A stretch of 64,000 nt of DNA from JBAOHV01 sp963714875 (GTDB lineage: Bacteria; Actinomycetota; Acidimicrobiia; Acidimicrobiales; Microtrichaceae): the NCBI GenBank assembly GCA_963714875.1, contig CAVQQI010000011.1, positions 1,364,001 to 1,428,000 of the forward strand. The letters run 5' to 3'. This document shows positions 18,874 to 27,139 of this stretch, in pieces. The notes below the pieces were generated by a model, which saw nothing but the letters and a program-made list of their open reading frames with translations, did no database searches and was not told the origin of the DNA. The first letter of the stretch is position 1, and every line of letters begins with the position of its first letter. Both the position numbers and the translations under genes were made by a program.

Positions 18874-20220
18874 TCAGCGACGCAGGACGATCACGCCCGA
18901 CGCGCCGGTGCTGAACGAGCGCAGCGTGTCACCGGCGGATCGGGCATCGTTCAACCCCGTCTCGCCCTCGGTCACGACCATGAGGGTTGCATCTGCGAGC
19001 GACAGCAACTGCGACGTCGGCACCGGTCCGGGCAGGCGCGGCCCGTTGACGATGACGACGTACCGGCCGGCGAGCCCTTCGAGCACCCGGTGGAACGTCG
19101 AGCGCATGCGCAACATGTTGCGGCTGGTGTCCACACCTGCAGGAAGGAACCGCACCATCCCGTCGGGGGCGCGCATCTCGGCGAGCAGCGGCGGCACCTG
19201 CGCCTCGTTCACCGACAACAGCGCAGCTTCCGGATCCAGCTGGCCCGCCAGGCACTCCGCGAGTCCGGCGACGTCGTCGGTGCGCAACATGCCCGACAGG
19301 ACCGACTCGTCGAGATCCGCGTCGATCAGCGCGACCGGCTGGCCGAAGCTGCGGGCGATGGTGCACGACAGCGCCAGTGCCAACTCCGCACGTTCCACCC
19401 CGCTGCCGGAACCGACCAGCACCAGACGGTGCACCGGCTCGTTCAGGCTGAGCCGCTCGACCGCAGTGACGATTCCCGCGACGGAGTCCTGTGGGTTGGC
19501 CCCACGCGCACCGAGCGCCGGCACCTTCGCCAGGATGGGCAGGTCGATCGCATCGGTGATGTCCTGGGCCGACTCCACCACTGGCTTGCGCAGGTTGCGC
19601 ACCACGAAGATCAGGAACGGCACCAAGCCGCCCAGCAGTGCTCCGAACAGCACCGCGAACCACACCGGGAACGTCGAGGTGCTCTGCAGGGGCTTGGCGA
19701 AGACCTCTTGGAAGATGGGTCCCTGGATGCGCTGCTCGGTCGGCAGCTCGGTCTGCGCGGACTCGAACACCCCTGCCAGCGCCGGGATGATCTGGGCGCT
19801 GACCTGCTCGGACACGTCCTGGTCGGCGTTGGTGGCGATGATGTCCATGTAGGGCGACTCGGGCGACCGGCTGGTGCCGATCATCGCGTTGATCTGGTCG
19901 ATCGACTGCGGCAGGTCGCCGCGGCGCTTGACCTCTGCAGCCAGCCCTTTCGACTTGACCAACGCCTCCAGGGCCCGGTTGAGCACCTCGTTGTCGCTCG
20001 GGTTGGCTCCCGACACGACGATGATGGAACGGGTGGTGTTGTACACCGGCGGGTTGACAGCAGCGAGCGCACCGGCGATGGCAGCCGTGACGAGCGACGC
20101 GACGACGACGATGATCACCTGGCTGCGGCTCAGTCGGGCGGTCCGACGCATCTCCTGCGCCGGCTCGGGCCCCGGCATGTGCTGGGTCAAAGCCACGCGT
20201 GACGTTACCATCGGGGTCAT
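18874..20220 (-). CDS. Wzz-type polysaccharide copolymerase with degenerate tyrosine-kinase-like domain
   Basis: A 448-residue membrane protein. Two helices (SQVIIVVVASLVTAAIAGAL near 33-53, FPVWFAVLFGALLGGLVPFL near 182-205) bracket a periplasmic Wzz segment. The remainder (about 240-448) has the fold order of a bacterial tyrosine kinase but a broken P-loop: LVLVGSGSGVERAELALAL has no GKT/GKS, while the Walker A'-like ALIDADLDES remains. There is no Tyr-rich C-terminal tail. It probably controls chain length without kinase activity. ATG at 20220 is supported by AAGGAG 9-10 nt upstream; a GTG at 20196 near a TAACGT box is a possible alternative. Confidence 0.85.
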   Translation of the reverse strand: MTPMVTSRVALTQHMPGPEPAQEMRRTARLSRSQVIIVVVASLVTAAIAGALAAVNPPVYNTTRSIIVVSGANPSDNEVLNRALEALVKSKGLAAEVKRRGDLPQSIDQINAMIGTSRSPESPYMDIIATNADQDVSEQVSAQIIPALAGVFESAQTELPTEQRIQGPIFQEVFAKPLQSTSTFPVWFAVLFGALLGGLVPFLIFVVRNLRKPVVESAQDITDAIDLPILAKVPALGARGANPQDSVAGIVTAVERLSLNEPVHRLVLVGSGSGVERAELALALSCTIARSFGQPVALIDADLDESVLSGMLRTDDVAGLAECLAGQLDPEAALLSVNEAQVPPLLAEMRAPDGMVRFLPAGVDTSRNMLRMRSTFHRVLEGLAGRYVVIVNGPRLPGPVPTSQLLSLADATLMVVTEGETGLNDARSAGDTLRSFSTGASGVIVLRR

Positions 20221-20347
20221 CGCCCGGTGTCTCCTTCCGCGGGCACACCGCGTCGCTCGCAGTGCCCGCTCGCTGTGCGGCCGATGGCCGACGGTGCAGT
20301 GTACCGGTGCCGACCAGCAGATCTGAAGCCCCGACCGGCACGTGGGT

Positions 20348-20377
20348 TTGAGTGCGCCGGCCCCGGACCCCTAGAGT
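20348..20377 (+). promoter_or_regulatory. Promoter of the bS22 gene (-35 TTGAGT, -10 TAGAGT)
   Basis: TTGAGT at 20348-20353 and TAGAGT at 20372-20377 are 18 bp apart, and the ATG follows 10 nt later, so the mRNA has a leader of only a few bases. This is the most complete sigma-70-like promoter seen in the window. Confidence 0.6.
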
Positions 20378-20387
20378 CCGCTCCGCC

Positions 20388-20489
20388 ATGGGCTCACTCA
20401 TCAAGAAGCGCCGCAAGCGCATGCGGAAGAAGAAGCACAAGAAGTTGCTGAGGCGCACGCGCCATCAGCGCAGGGCCCGCGGGAAGTAA
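20388..20489 (+). CDS. Small ribosomal protein bS22 (AURKAIP1/COX24-like)
   Basis: A 33-residue, extremely basic protein: MGSLIKKRRKRMRKKKHKK followed by LLRRTRHQRRARGK. This matches the actinobacterial 30S protein bS22 (known from mycobacterial ribosome structures), which begins MGSVIKKRRKRM and sits near the decoding centre. Length is exactly that of the family. It has its own promoter, lies divergent from the Wzz-like gene and ends 10 bp from the convergent ispE gene. Confidence 0.93.
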   Translation: MGSLIKKRRKRMRKKKHKKLLRRTRHQRRARGK

Positions 20490-20499
20490 CTCCCCCGGT

Positions 20500-21219
20500 T
20501 CAGGCGGCCCGGCGAGGAGGCACCGTGTGTGTCACCACATGTCCGGGGCCGCTCACCGCTCCTTCCACGAACCACGTCGATCCACTTCCCGCCAAGCGGG
20601 GTCGCTGTCCCGTCGCGTCGGCGAACAGGTCGCGGTACGCCGCCAGCTCCGGATAGGCCGAGATGGCTGCGGGTTCCAGGTCGTTGCCGTGCGGTCCGCT
20701 CGGCCCGCCGAGCTCGTCCCAACGGCGGTACACCACCGGGGTCGAGCAGTGCAGCGGCGGGGTGAACAAGGTGATGGTCCGTTCGACAATCTCGAGCGGT
20801 TCCAGCACCTCGCCGATGCCCCGCACCCGCGACCGGCCGCCGAGAAGGCAGAACGCGACGTCCGCTCCCAGTTCTGCCGCTCGGACCGGGTCGGTCATCC
20901 CTGCCCAGCGCAGCACCGCGGCCGCGTCCGAGCTGCCACCACCCAGGCCGGCTCCCGCGGGGATGTGCTTGTGCAGACGTACGCCTGCCCTCCGGTCCGC
21001 CAGTGCCAGCGCCCGCACCACCAGGTCATCGGGGTCCGCCGGCGACTCGACGCCGTCGCGCACCACCGTCACGCCGTCGCCGTCCGGCTCCACCTCGAGC
21101 CGGTCGACCAGGTCGAGCGACACCATCTCGGCGTCGATCAGGTGGAACCCGTCGGGGCGCACGCCGGTGATCCGCAGCGACAGGGTGAGCTTGGCCGGAG
21201 CGGTCAGCACGACGGTCAC
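20500..21219 (-). CDS. ispE: 4-diphosphocytidyl-2-C-methyl-D-erythritol kinase
   Basis: A 239-residue GHMP kinase of the MEP isoprenoid pathway that phosphorylates CDP-methylerythritol with ATP. Motif 1 is TAPAKLTLSLRITGVRPDG with the catalytic Lys. The ATP loop is HIPAGAGLGGGSSDAAAVLR, and motif 3 is RLAGSGSTWFVEG. It is about 40 residues shorter than E. coli IspE, mostly in the middle, but all three motifs are present. GTG at 21219 is supported by TAGCCT 6 nt upstream. It lies 4 bp after rsmA, an arrangement conserved in Gram-positives. Confidence 0.93.
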   Translation of the reverse strand: MTVVLTAPAKLTLSLRITGVRPDGFHLIDAEMVSLDLVDRLEVEPDGDGVTVVRDGVESPADPDDLVVRALALADRRAGVRLHKHIPAGAGLGGGSSDAAAVLRWAGMTDPVRAAELGADVAFCLLGGRSRVRGIGEVLEPLEIVERTITLFTPPLHCSTPVVYRRWDELGGPSGPHGNDLEPAAISAYPELAAYRDLFADATGQRPRLAGSGSTWFVEGAVSGPGHVVTHTVPPRRAA

Positions 21220-21223
21220 GAGC

Positions 21224-22108
21224 TCAGGCTAATCCTGACCGTCGGTCGGCCCGGTCGGCCCGGTCGGCCTCGGTCCGCGCGGAACGTCCCGCCCGCACCG
21301 AGGCAGCCAGATCCGCCCACTGACCGATGTCGAGCTCCTCGGGCCGGGACGCGGAGGAGATCCCCGCCGCGTCGAACGCCGCGGCGGGAACTGACGAGGA
21401 CAACGTCGAGCGCAGCATCTTGCGGCGCTGCCGATACGCGGTCTCGATGAACGGGAACACCTCGGCCGGATCCAGCCCGGAGCGTGGCGGACCGCGACGA
21501 GCCATGCCGACCAGGGCCGACGTCACCCGGGGCCGGGGCACGAAGACCTCGGGCGCCACGGCGCCCAGCATCTCCGCGGAGGCGTACCAGGCGACGCGCA
21601 TCGACGGGATCCCGATGGTTCGTCCCCCCGGACCTGCGACGAGTCGCTCCGCGACCTCCTTCTGCACCATGACCACCATGCGCTGCACCGAGCTCGCACG
21701 TTCCAGCACCGAGATGATGATCGGCACTGCGACGTTGTAGGGCAGGTTGGCCACCAGGGTCCACGGGACGTCAGGGTCCAGCAGCTGGTCCCAGTCGACC
21801 TGGAGCGCATCTCCCTCGACCACCTCGACCGAGCCGACATCGTGTGCTGCGAGCACCTCACGCAGCACCGGCACCAGCGCGGGGTCCTTCTCCAGCGCCA
21901 CCACGTGCGCTCCGGCGTCTGCCAGGGCCAACGTCAGCGAGCCGAGCCCGGGCCCGATCTCCACCACGTGATCGCCGGGTGAGACCCCGGCCAGGCGAGC
22001 GATCCGCACCACGGTCGCCGGGTCGGCGACGAAGTTCTGTCCCAGCGAGCGGCGCGCGTCGAGCCCGTGGCGCTCGAGCAGTTCGCGGACGTCGTTCTGA
22101 CCGAGCAC
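21224..22108 (-). CDS. rsmA: 16S rRNA dimethyladenosine transferase
   Basis: A 294-residue KsgA/RsmA enzyme that dimethylates A1518 and A1519 of 16S rRNA during 30S maturation. Motifs: RRSLGQNFVADPATVVRI (substrate/SAM), VVEIGPGLGSLTLALADAG (motif I), VVALEKDPAL (motif II), VANLPYNVAVPII (catalytic motif IV, NLPY) and FVPRPRVTSALVGM. Length is typical. The start is GTG at 22108, 2 bp after the stop of the small membrane protein gene. The C-terminus is Arg/Ala/Asp-rich and not conserved. Confidence 0.95.
   Translation of the reverse strand: MLGQNDVRELLERHGLDARRSLGQNFVADPATVVRIARLAGVSPGDHVVEIGPGLGSLTLALADAGAHVVALEKDPALVPVLREVLAAHDVGSVEVVEGDALQVDWDQLLDPDVPWTLVANLPYNVAVPIIISVLERASSVQRMVVMVQKEVAERLVAGPGGRTIGIPSMRVAWYASAEMLGAVAPEVFVPRPRVTSALVGMARRGPPRSGLDPAEVFPFIETAYRQRRKMLRSTLSSSVPAAAFDAAGISSASRPEELDIGQWADLAASVRAGRSARTEADRADRADRRSGLA
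21226..21231 (-). promoter_or_regulatory. -10 box TAGCCT of ispE, inside the end of rsmA
   Basis: TAGCCT, 6 nt, GTG on the minus strand. The last T of the box is the first base of the rsmA TGA stop codon. ispE may thus be transcribed alone as well as from the rsmA operon. Confidence 0.4.
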
Positions 22109-22110
22109 GC

Positions 22111-22482
22111 TCAGCGGTCCCCGCCACTGCCCGAGCGGTCCGATGCTGAGGATGTACCGGTGCCCGCCGAGGTCGTCGTGGTGGTCGATGTGGTGGAGGA
22201 GGTGGGCTGCAGCGTGGTGACGGTGACGACAGGCTCACGCTCGGAGTAGCGGCTGTTCTGCTTCGGGTACCAGTCCGGCAGGATCACGATCGAACTCGTC
22301 GTGGTCAGTGCCGGTTCCACCGGCGCGGCCACCGCGACGGTCGTGGTGGTCTCGACCTGCGCCGGGTCGTCCGCCGGCTCCTGGTCCGTGGCACACGCCC
22401 GCACCCCGAGCACCACCACGGCGAGCAGCGTCGCGCCGATCCCCACCAGGACCCTCGGCGCCGGGAGATGCCACGAGTCCAT
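22111..22482 (-). CDS. Small membrane-anchored Thr/Ser-rich protein of unknown function
   Basis: A 123-residue protein with one N-terminal helix (PRVLVGIGATLLAVVVLGVRA, residues 9-29) and a long extracytoplasmic tail rich in Thr, Ser and Val (VETTTTVAVAAPV, TTSSIVILPDWYPKQ, TTLQPTSSTTSTTTTTSAG). I do not recognise a domain. The only ordered-looking piece is PDWYPKQNSRYSEREPVVTV. It occupies the slot between tatD and rsmA where mycobacteria carry rpfB and B. subtilis carries yabE. It lacks the transglycosylase-like domain and is not a recognisable Rpf. Gaps to both neighbours are under 15 bp, so it is in the operon. Confidence 0.7.
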   Translation of the reverse strand: MDSWHLPAPRVLVGIGATLLAVVVLGVRACATDQEPADDPAQVETTTTVAVAAPVEPALTTTSSIVILPDWYPKQNSRYSEREPVVTVTTLQPTSSTTSTTTTTSAGTGTSSASDRSGSGGDR

Positions 22483-22495
22483 CACGTTCGGCCGT

Positions 22496-23347
22496 TCACG
22501 ACAGCACCAGACCGTAGAACGCGGCCGCGGTGCTCGTCGTCGCCCGGGCGACCTCGTCGACGTCGATGCCGTGGATGCGGGCCACGGCATCACCGACGAG
22601 CCCCACCCAGCCCGGCTCGTTGGATCGTCCCCGATGCGGCACCGGCGCGAGGAAGGGAGCATCGGTCTCGACCATCAGCGAACCGAGCGGAGTGATCGCG
22701 ACCGCATCGCGCAGGTCCTGCGCGGAGCCGAAGGTGACGATGCCGCTCACCGACAGCAGGGCGCCACGCTCCAGCGACGCCTCGGCCTCGGCCGGGCCAC
22801 CGGTGAAGCAGTGGAACACCGTGCGACGGGGGGTCGACAACTCGTCCAGCACCGCGAAGGTGTCCTCCCACGCATCACGGGTGTGGATCACCAGTGGGAG
22901 GTCGGTCTCGTGCGCGAGGGCGACCTGGTCGGCGAAGGCCCGGCGCTGGACCGCACGCGGCGAGTGGTCGTAGTGGTAGTCCAGGCCGCACTCGCCGATC
23001 GCGACCAGCGCACCCGCGCGGCCCTCCCTGTCGGCCAACGTCGAGCTGACCAGCTCGCGCAGCGCTGCGGTGCCGTCGGTCGCGTCGTGGGGATGCACAC
23101 CGGCGGTCGCCCACACCCCGTCGGTCGCCGCAGCACGGTCCACACACGCAGCTGAGCTCGCCGCGTCGGTGCCGACGGTGACCATGGCGACCACGCCGGC
23201 GTCGCGGGCCCGATCGACCACCTCCTGCACGGACGGGGCGTCACCATCGCGCGACGCCAGTCCGAGATGGCAGTGGTTGTCCACCCACGGCCCGTGCCGC
23301 CACTGCTCGGGGTCAGCCACTCCGGGGCTGTCGCCGTGCTCATCCAT
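22496..23347 (-). CDS. tatD: TatD family metal-dependent DNase/hydrolase
   Basis: A 283-residue TIM-barrel amidohydrolase-fold protein. Metal ligands are seen in WVDNHCHLGL (HxH), AIGECGLDYHYDHS (Glu), LPLVIHTRDAWED (His), TVFHCFTGGPAEAE (His) and LMVETDAPFLAP (Asp). Family members are 3'-5' exonucleases and D-aminoacyl-tRNA or DNA-repair-associated hydrolases. The ATG at 23347 overlaps the end of the Wzy-Wzz fusion gene by 8 bp, so it is translationally coupled to it. This is odd for a housekeeping gene and shows the polysaccharide gene joined this operon. Confidence 0.93.
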   Translation of the reverse strand: MDEHGDSPGVADPEQWRHGPWVDNHCHLGLASRDGDAPSVQEVVDRARDAGVVAMVTVGTDAASSAACVDRAAATDGVWATAGVHPHDATDGTAALRELVSSTLADREGRAGALVAIGECGLDYHYDHSPRAVQRRAFADQVALAHETDLPLVIHTRDAWEDTFAVLDELSTPRRTVFHCFTGGPAEAEASLERGALLSVSGIVTFGSAQDLRDAVAITPLGSLMVETDAPFLAPVPHRGRSNEPGWVGLVGDAVARIHGIDVDEVARATTSTAAAFYGLVLS

Positions 23348-26165
23348 CGATGAGCACCACACCGGTCGGGGCCGACGAGAAGGAGTCCACCTGCGCCGAG
23401 GCGTCCTCCAGATCGTGGGTTCCTGTGTGACCGACGGTGGCAGAGACCACCACCGCGTCGGCCCACCCCAGCAGGGGCGCCGTCGGCGTCTCTCCCAGCG
23501 TCGGAGGGGCCAGCACGACGATCGTGACGTCAGGGTCGACCTGGTCGAGTGCGGTCAGAGGGACCACGCGGTCACCCCGCCCGCGGCGCCCTGCCGGCAC
23601 GAACCGCAACCGCTCCGCGGCACCACCGACCATGGAACGAGCGATCCGCGGAAGCCGCAGGGGGTTGACCCGCCGGATGACCTGGGAGAGCTCCACGTCC
23701 ACACCGACGTCACGCAGGCCGGGCCGGCCGAAGCCGCCGAGCCGGACACTCAGCGCGGGGCGCTCGACGGTGGCGTCCACCAGGAGCGCCCGTCCGCCCA
23801 GCACGACGACCTCTGCTGCGAGCCCCACCGCCAGGTTGCGAGCGAGCGGTTCCGGGCGCGGCGCTGCGACCACGATCCGCCGGGGGACGCCGCCGTCCGG
23901 TGCGGCGGTGCCGGCGGTGGCGAGGATCTGCGCGTACTGCTCACGGGTTGCCGCACCGCGTCGCCCTGCTCCACCGACGTGCGCCCAGACCGGCAGTCCG
24001 ACGTGGCGTTGCAGGTCGTCGGTGTTGGTCACACGCGGACGACGTTGCCCACCGAGCTGCACACCCGCGGCGATCAGTGCCCCGGTCAGGAACCCGACGA
24101 AGGCGAACCAGGCCGTGCGCGGGGGATCGACCGAGAACCCGGGTTCGGGGAACGCACGCAGGTAGGCGGGCCCCGTGTAGATGCGCGACTCGCCCGGAAC
24201 GACCGGTCGCAGCTCGTTCTCGGTCTGTGCGATGGCGAATTCCTGGCTCTCGGCGAAGACGAGGTCCAAGGTGTCCACCAGATGCGGCATGACCGCCTCG
24301 GTGCGGGCGCGATCACTGTCGGTGTAGGTGATCTCGACGTAGCTGCCCATGCGGGGACGGGTGGCGTCGAGGTTGTCACGCACCTCCTGCACCGGGATGT
24401 CCAGATCCGCGACCGCCGCGAGCTCCTGGGCGAACGCACCGGAGACGGCCAGGGTCAGGGCCGTCTGCAGTCGCTCCCGTTCGAACTTGACCCGGTCGGT
24501 CCCGATGCTGCCGTCGACCCGCGGCACGATCACGCCCGCAGATGCGGTGTAGGTGGTCGGTCGCGTCCCGGCGAAGGCACCGAGGACGATCGCCACGCAC
24601 AGGCCGCTGATCACGACGATCCACCGGAACCGGCGGGAGATCCGCAGGTCCCAGCGGGCGAGCTCCACCGGCTCCCAGACCTCCTCACCGGGTGCCTCGG
24701 CGCGTTCCCCCGGACGGCGGGGCAGCTCTGCGCCCACCCGGAGCGCTGGTACCCCGGGAGCGGAGCCCACCACGACCAGGTCGGTCGGCGGGGCACGACG
24801 GGCGCGCATCGACGCAGCCAGACCACTCCAACGAGCGTCCTTCGACGGCACCTGCAGCGCGGCGGACAGGCCGATCAACGCCCAGGCCAGCTTGTTGTTC
24901 AGCAGCGGCAGGAAGAACGAGCCCGACAGCACCGGCAGCATCATCACGAACAGGGTCATCGACAGCTCGCGGGTCTGGAACCACCGCGGCCGGAGGAAGG
25001 CGAGGATCGCGACCACGAACACCGACATGAACAACAACAGGCCGATGACGCCCAGATCGCCCATGGTCTCGAGCCATGTGTTGTGCGCAGAGACATCTGG
25101 GCGCATCTCGTTGAGACGCTGGCTGCCGGGGGTCAGCAGCAGGTTGGGCGGCACGATGCTGCGGAGCTGACCGAACCCGTATCCCCAGATCGGGTTCTCC
25201 TTGATGAGCGCGATCGAGACGTTCCACAGGTCGACGCGGCCGGCGCCACGGTCCGAGAAGCCACGCTCCAGGTTGTTCGGGTTGACGACGAAGCCGATCA
25301 GGAACGCGAGTCCGGCGAGCAGCACCGATCCGAAGCCGACCAGCACCCGACGACCGGCCCGGAGCCGTGGTCGGGTGACCATCGTGCCGACGATGGCGAT
25401 CGCGCCGCCGATCAACCCTGAACGGCTGCCCGCACCAGCGGCGCCGGCGAGGACCACCACCAACGTGATGGAGTACATCAGCTTGGCCTGTGCGGTCGCG
25501 GCGTGTCGCCGGTAGTAGACGGTCAGCGGGATCATCGACGCCTGCAGCAACCCGAAGAAGTTGGGATCCGAGCCGAACCCCACAGAACGCGTGCCCAGGA
25601 ACAGCGCGAGCACGCCCGCCGCGGAACCGAACAGACCGCCCACCCAATACGCACGCAGGAACTGCTGGACCATCCGATGGCTGTCCACCAGCAGCGCCGT
25701 GATGCAGAAGAAGGCCAGACCCAACCCGTAGACCCCGAGGTTGAAGAACCAGCCGCCGGCCTCGGCGGACCAGAGGCCGCTCACGACGCCCCACACCGTG
25801 AGCGCCCAGATCGGCGCCCAGTGCTTGACCGGCACCGCGGGCGGCTTCCAGCCCTTCACCAGCTTGTAGATGATCACCACCGCCGCGATGCCCGCCATGA
25901 CGCGACCGGTCCGGATGGGACCTGCTCCCAGGCCGTCGAAGTGGATCAGGAACGCGACGATCTCGACGAAGACGAACCCCCGCTGCCAGATCCAGATGCC
26001 CAGTCCCACCGCGATCGCGACGACCACGGCGATGAGCACGCCCCAGCGGGTGAAGACCGCCAACAGCAACAACGGCAACGCCAGGATCCCGCCGAGCACC
26101 CACGCGACACCCGCCCACGGCGGGGGGCGCCGGGGTGAGGATGTCGGTCGTTCGATGGTCTGCAA
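23340..26165 (-). CDS. Wzy-like polymerase/O-antigen ligase fused to a Wzz/BY-kinase-like copolymerase
   Basis: A single open frame of 941 residues. Residues 1-440 are an O-antigen ligase/polymerase-type membrane protein with 10-12 helices. It contains GSRSGLIGGAIAIVGTMV, KENPIWGYGFGQLRSIVP and the family signature HNTWLETMGDLGVIGLLLF. After an 80-residue Pro/Arg-rich linker, residues about 518-538 (FRWIVVISGLCVAIVLGAFAG) and 692-712 (AWFAFVGFLTGALIAAGVQLG) bracket a Wzz chain-length domain. The C-terminal 220 residues have the layout of a tyrosine-kinase module without a P-loop (IVVAAPRPEPLARNLAVGLA, ALLVDATVERP). It would combine polymerisation and length control in one chain. Start TTG at 26165, after GGGGA. 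Confidence 0.85.
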   Translation of the reverse strand: MQTIERPTSSPRRPPPWAGVAWVLGGILALPLLLLAVFTRWGVLIAVVVAIAVGLGIWIWQRGFVFVEIVAFLIHFDGLGAGPIRTGRVMAGIAAVVIIYKLVKGWKPPAVPVKHWAPIWALTVWGVVSGLWSAEAGGWFFNLGVYGLGLAFFCITALLVDSHRMVQQFLRAYWVGGLFGSAAGVLALFLGTRSVGFGSDPNFFGLLQASMIPLTVYYRRHAATAQAKLMYSITLVVVLAGAAGAGSRSGLIGGAIAIVGTMVTRPRLRAGRRVLVGFGSVLLAGLAFLIGFVVNPNNLERGFSDRGAGRVDLWNVSIALIKENPIWGYGFGQLRSIVPPNLLLTPGSQRLNEMRPDVSAHNTWLETMGDLGVIGLLLFMSVFVVAILAFLRPRWFQTRELSMTLFVMMLPVLSGSFFLPLLNNKLAWALIGLSAALQVPSKDARWSGLAASMRARRAPPTDLVVVGSAPGVPALRVGAELPRRPGERAEAPGEEVWEPVELARWDLRISRRFRWIVVISGLCVAIVLGAFAGTRPTTYTASAGVIVPRVDGSIGTDRVKFERERLQTALTLAVSGAFAQELAAVADLDIPVQEVRDNLDATRPRMGSYVEITYTDSDRARTEAVMPHLVDTLDLVFAESQEFAIAQTENELRPVVPGESRIYTGPAYLRAFPEPGFSVDPPRTAWFAFVGFLTGALIAAGVQLGGQRRPRVTNTDDLQRHVGLPVWAHVGGAGRRGAATREQYAQILATAGTAAPDGGVPRRIVVAAPRPEPLARNLAVGLAAEVVVLGGRALLVDATVERPALSVRLGGFGRPGLRDVGVDVELSQVIRRVNPLRLPRIARSMVGGAAERLRFVPAGRRGRGDRVVPLTALDQVDPDVTIVVLAPPTLGETPTAPLLGWADAVVVSATVGHTGTHDLEDASAQVDSFSSAPTGVVLIDG

Positions 26166-26209
26166 CCGTGTCCCCGGAGATCAGCGCCCGATCGGGCGAC
26201 GGACGATCA

Positions 26210-26215
26210 AGGGTA
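26210..26215 (-). promoter_or_regulatory. Possible -10 box TACCCT of the Wzy-Wzz gene
   Basis: TACCCT on the minus strand gives a leader of roughly 38 nt to the TTG start. Confidence 0.3.
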
Positions 26216-26263
26216 TCGGCGCTCCACGGCGCGCGACAGCCGCCGACGCGGTGAAAGACTGCG

Positions 26264-27097
26264 GTGGTGACCGACCCGCACGCACCCTACGAAGCAGCTG
26301 CGATGGCCGCGGAGCAGCTCGGTGAACTCCTCGGCACGCACCACACGGCCCTGGTGCTCGGGTCCGGTTGGGCCGGCGCGGCGAACGCGCTGGGGGCGAT
26401 CGAGGCCGAGGTCGCCGGACACGACCTGCCGGGAGTGCCGGAGCCGACGGTCGCCGGCCACCGGGGCACCCTGCACTCGCTGCGTGTCGACACTCCGACC
26501 GGCGAGCAGCGGGTCCTGGTGATCGCCGGTCGATCGCACCTCTACGAGGGCCACTCCCCCGAGGTCGTGGTCCACCTGGTGCGCGCCGCGGTGCTGAGCG
26601 GCTGCGGGCGGGTCGTGCTGACCAACGCTGCCGGGTCGCTGCGCCCCGAGGTGGGCGTCGGACGCGTGGTGGTGATCTCGGACCAGATCAACCTGATGGG
26701 CGTCAACCCGATGGTGGGCCCCGCACCGGAGCCTCGGTTCCCGAGCCGGTTCACCGACCTGACCGATCTGTACTGCGCCGAACTTCGAGCAGCGCTCGCC
26801 GATCACCGACCCGACCTGGCCGAGGGGGTCTATGCCGGGCTCCTCGGTGGGAGCTTCGAGACCCCGGCCGAGATCCGGATGTTGCGGACCCTCGGCGCCG
26901 ACCTCGTCGGCATGTCGACCGTGCTCGAGGCGATCGCCGCACACCACCTCGGCGCAGAGGTGATCGGCCTGTCGCTGGTCACCAACCTGGCAGCCGGGCT
27001 CCAGCCCACCGTCGACCACCACGAGGTGCTTGCCGCTGGCGATGCGGCGAGCGATGAGCTCCGAGGAGTGCTGCGCGATGTCCTGGCGCTGCGGTGA
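26264..27097 (+). CDS. punA: Purine nucleoside phosphorylase
   Basis: A 277-residue trimeric-type (PNP family 2) enzyme that splits inosine or guanosine nucleosides with phosphate to base and (deoxy)ribose 1-phosphate. Signatures are LVLGSGWAGAANAL (phosphate loop), GHRGTLHSLRV, AGRSHLYEGHSPEVVVHLVR, VLTNAAGSLRPEVGVG, ISDQINLMGVNP, GSFETPAEIRMLRTLGADLV with GMSTVLEAIAA, and SLVTNLAAGL. Starts GTG at 26264 or 26267. It lies 42 bp before a phosphosugar mutase on the same strand, and deoC follows on the other strand, so the three form a nucleoside breakdown group. Confidence 0.92.
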   Translation: MVTDPHAPYEAAAMAAEQLGELLGTHHTALVLGSGWAGAANALGAIEAEVAGHDLPGVPEPTVAGHRGTLHSLRVDTPTGEQRVLVIAGRSHLYEGHSPEVVVHLVRAAVLSGCGRVVLTNAAGSLRPEVGVGRVVVISDQINLMGVNPMVGPAPEPRFPSRFTDLTDLYCAELRAALADHRPDLAEGVYAGLLGGSFETPAEIRMLRTLGADLVGMSTVLEAIAAHHLGAEVIGLSLVTNLAAGLQPTVDHHEVLAAGDAASDELRGVLRDVLALR

Positions 27098-27139
27098 GCG
27101 ATCGATGCACCGCCGGGTGATGCGCCGGCGCCATCGCCG

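Noticed and set aside
17275..20202. A 975-codon plus-strand open frame
   Set aside because: It is the antisense shadow of the Wzx and Wzz genes, is rich in Arg/His/Gly/Asp as such GC-driven frames are, and shows no domain.
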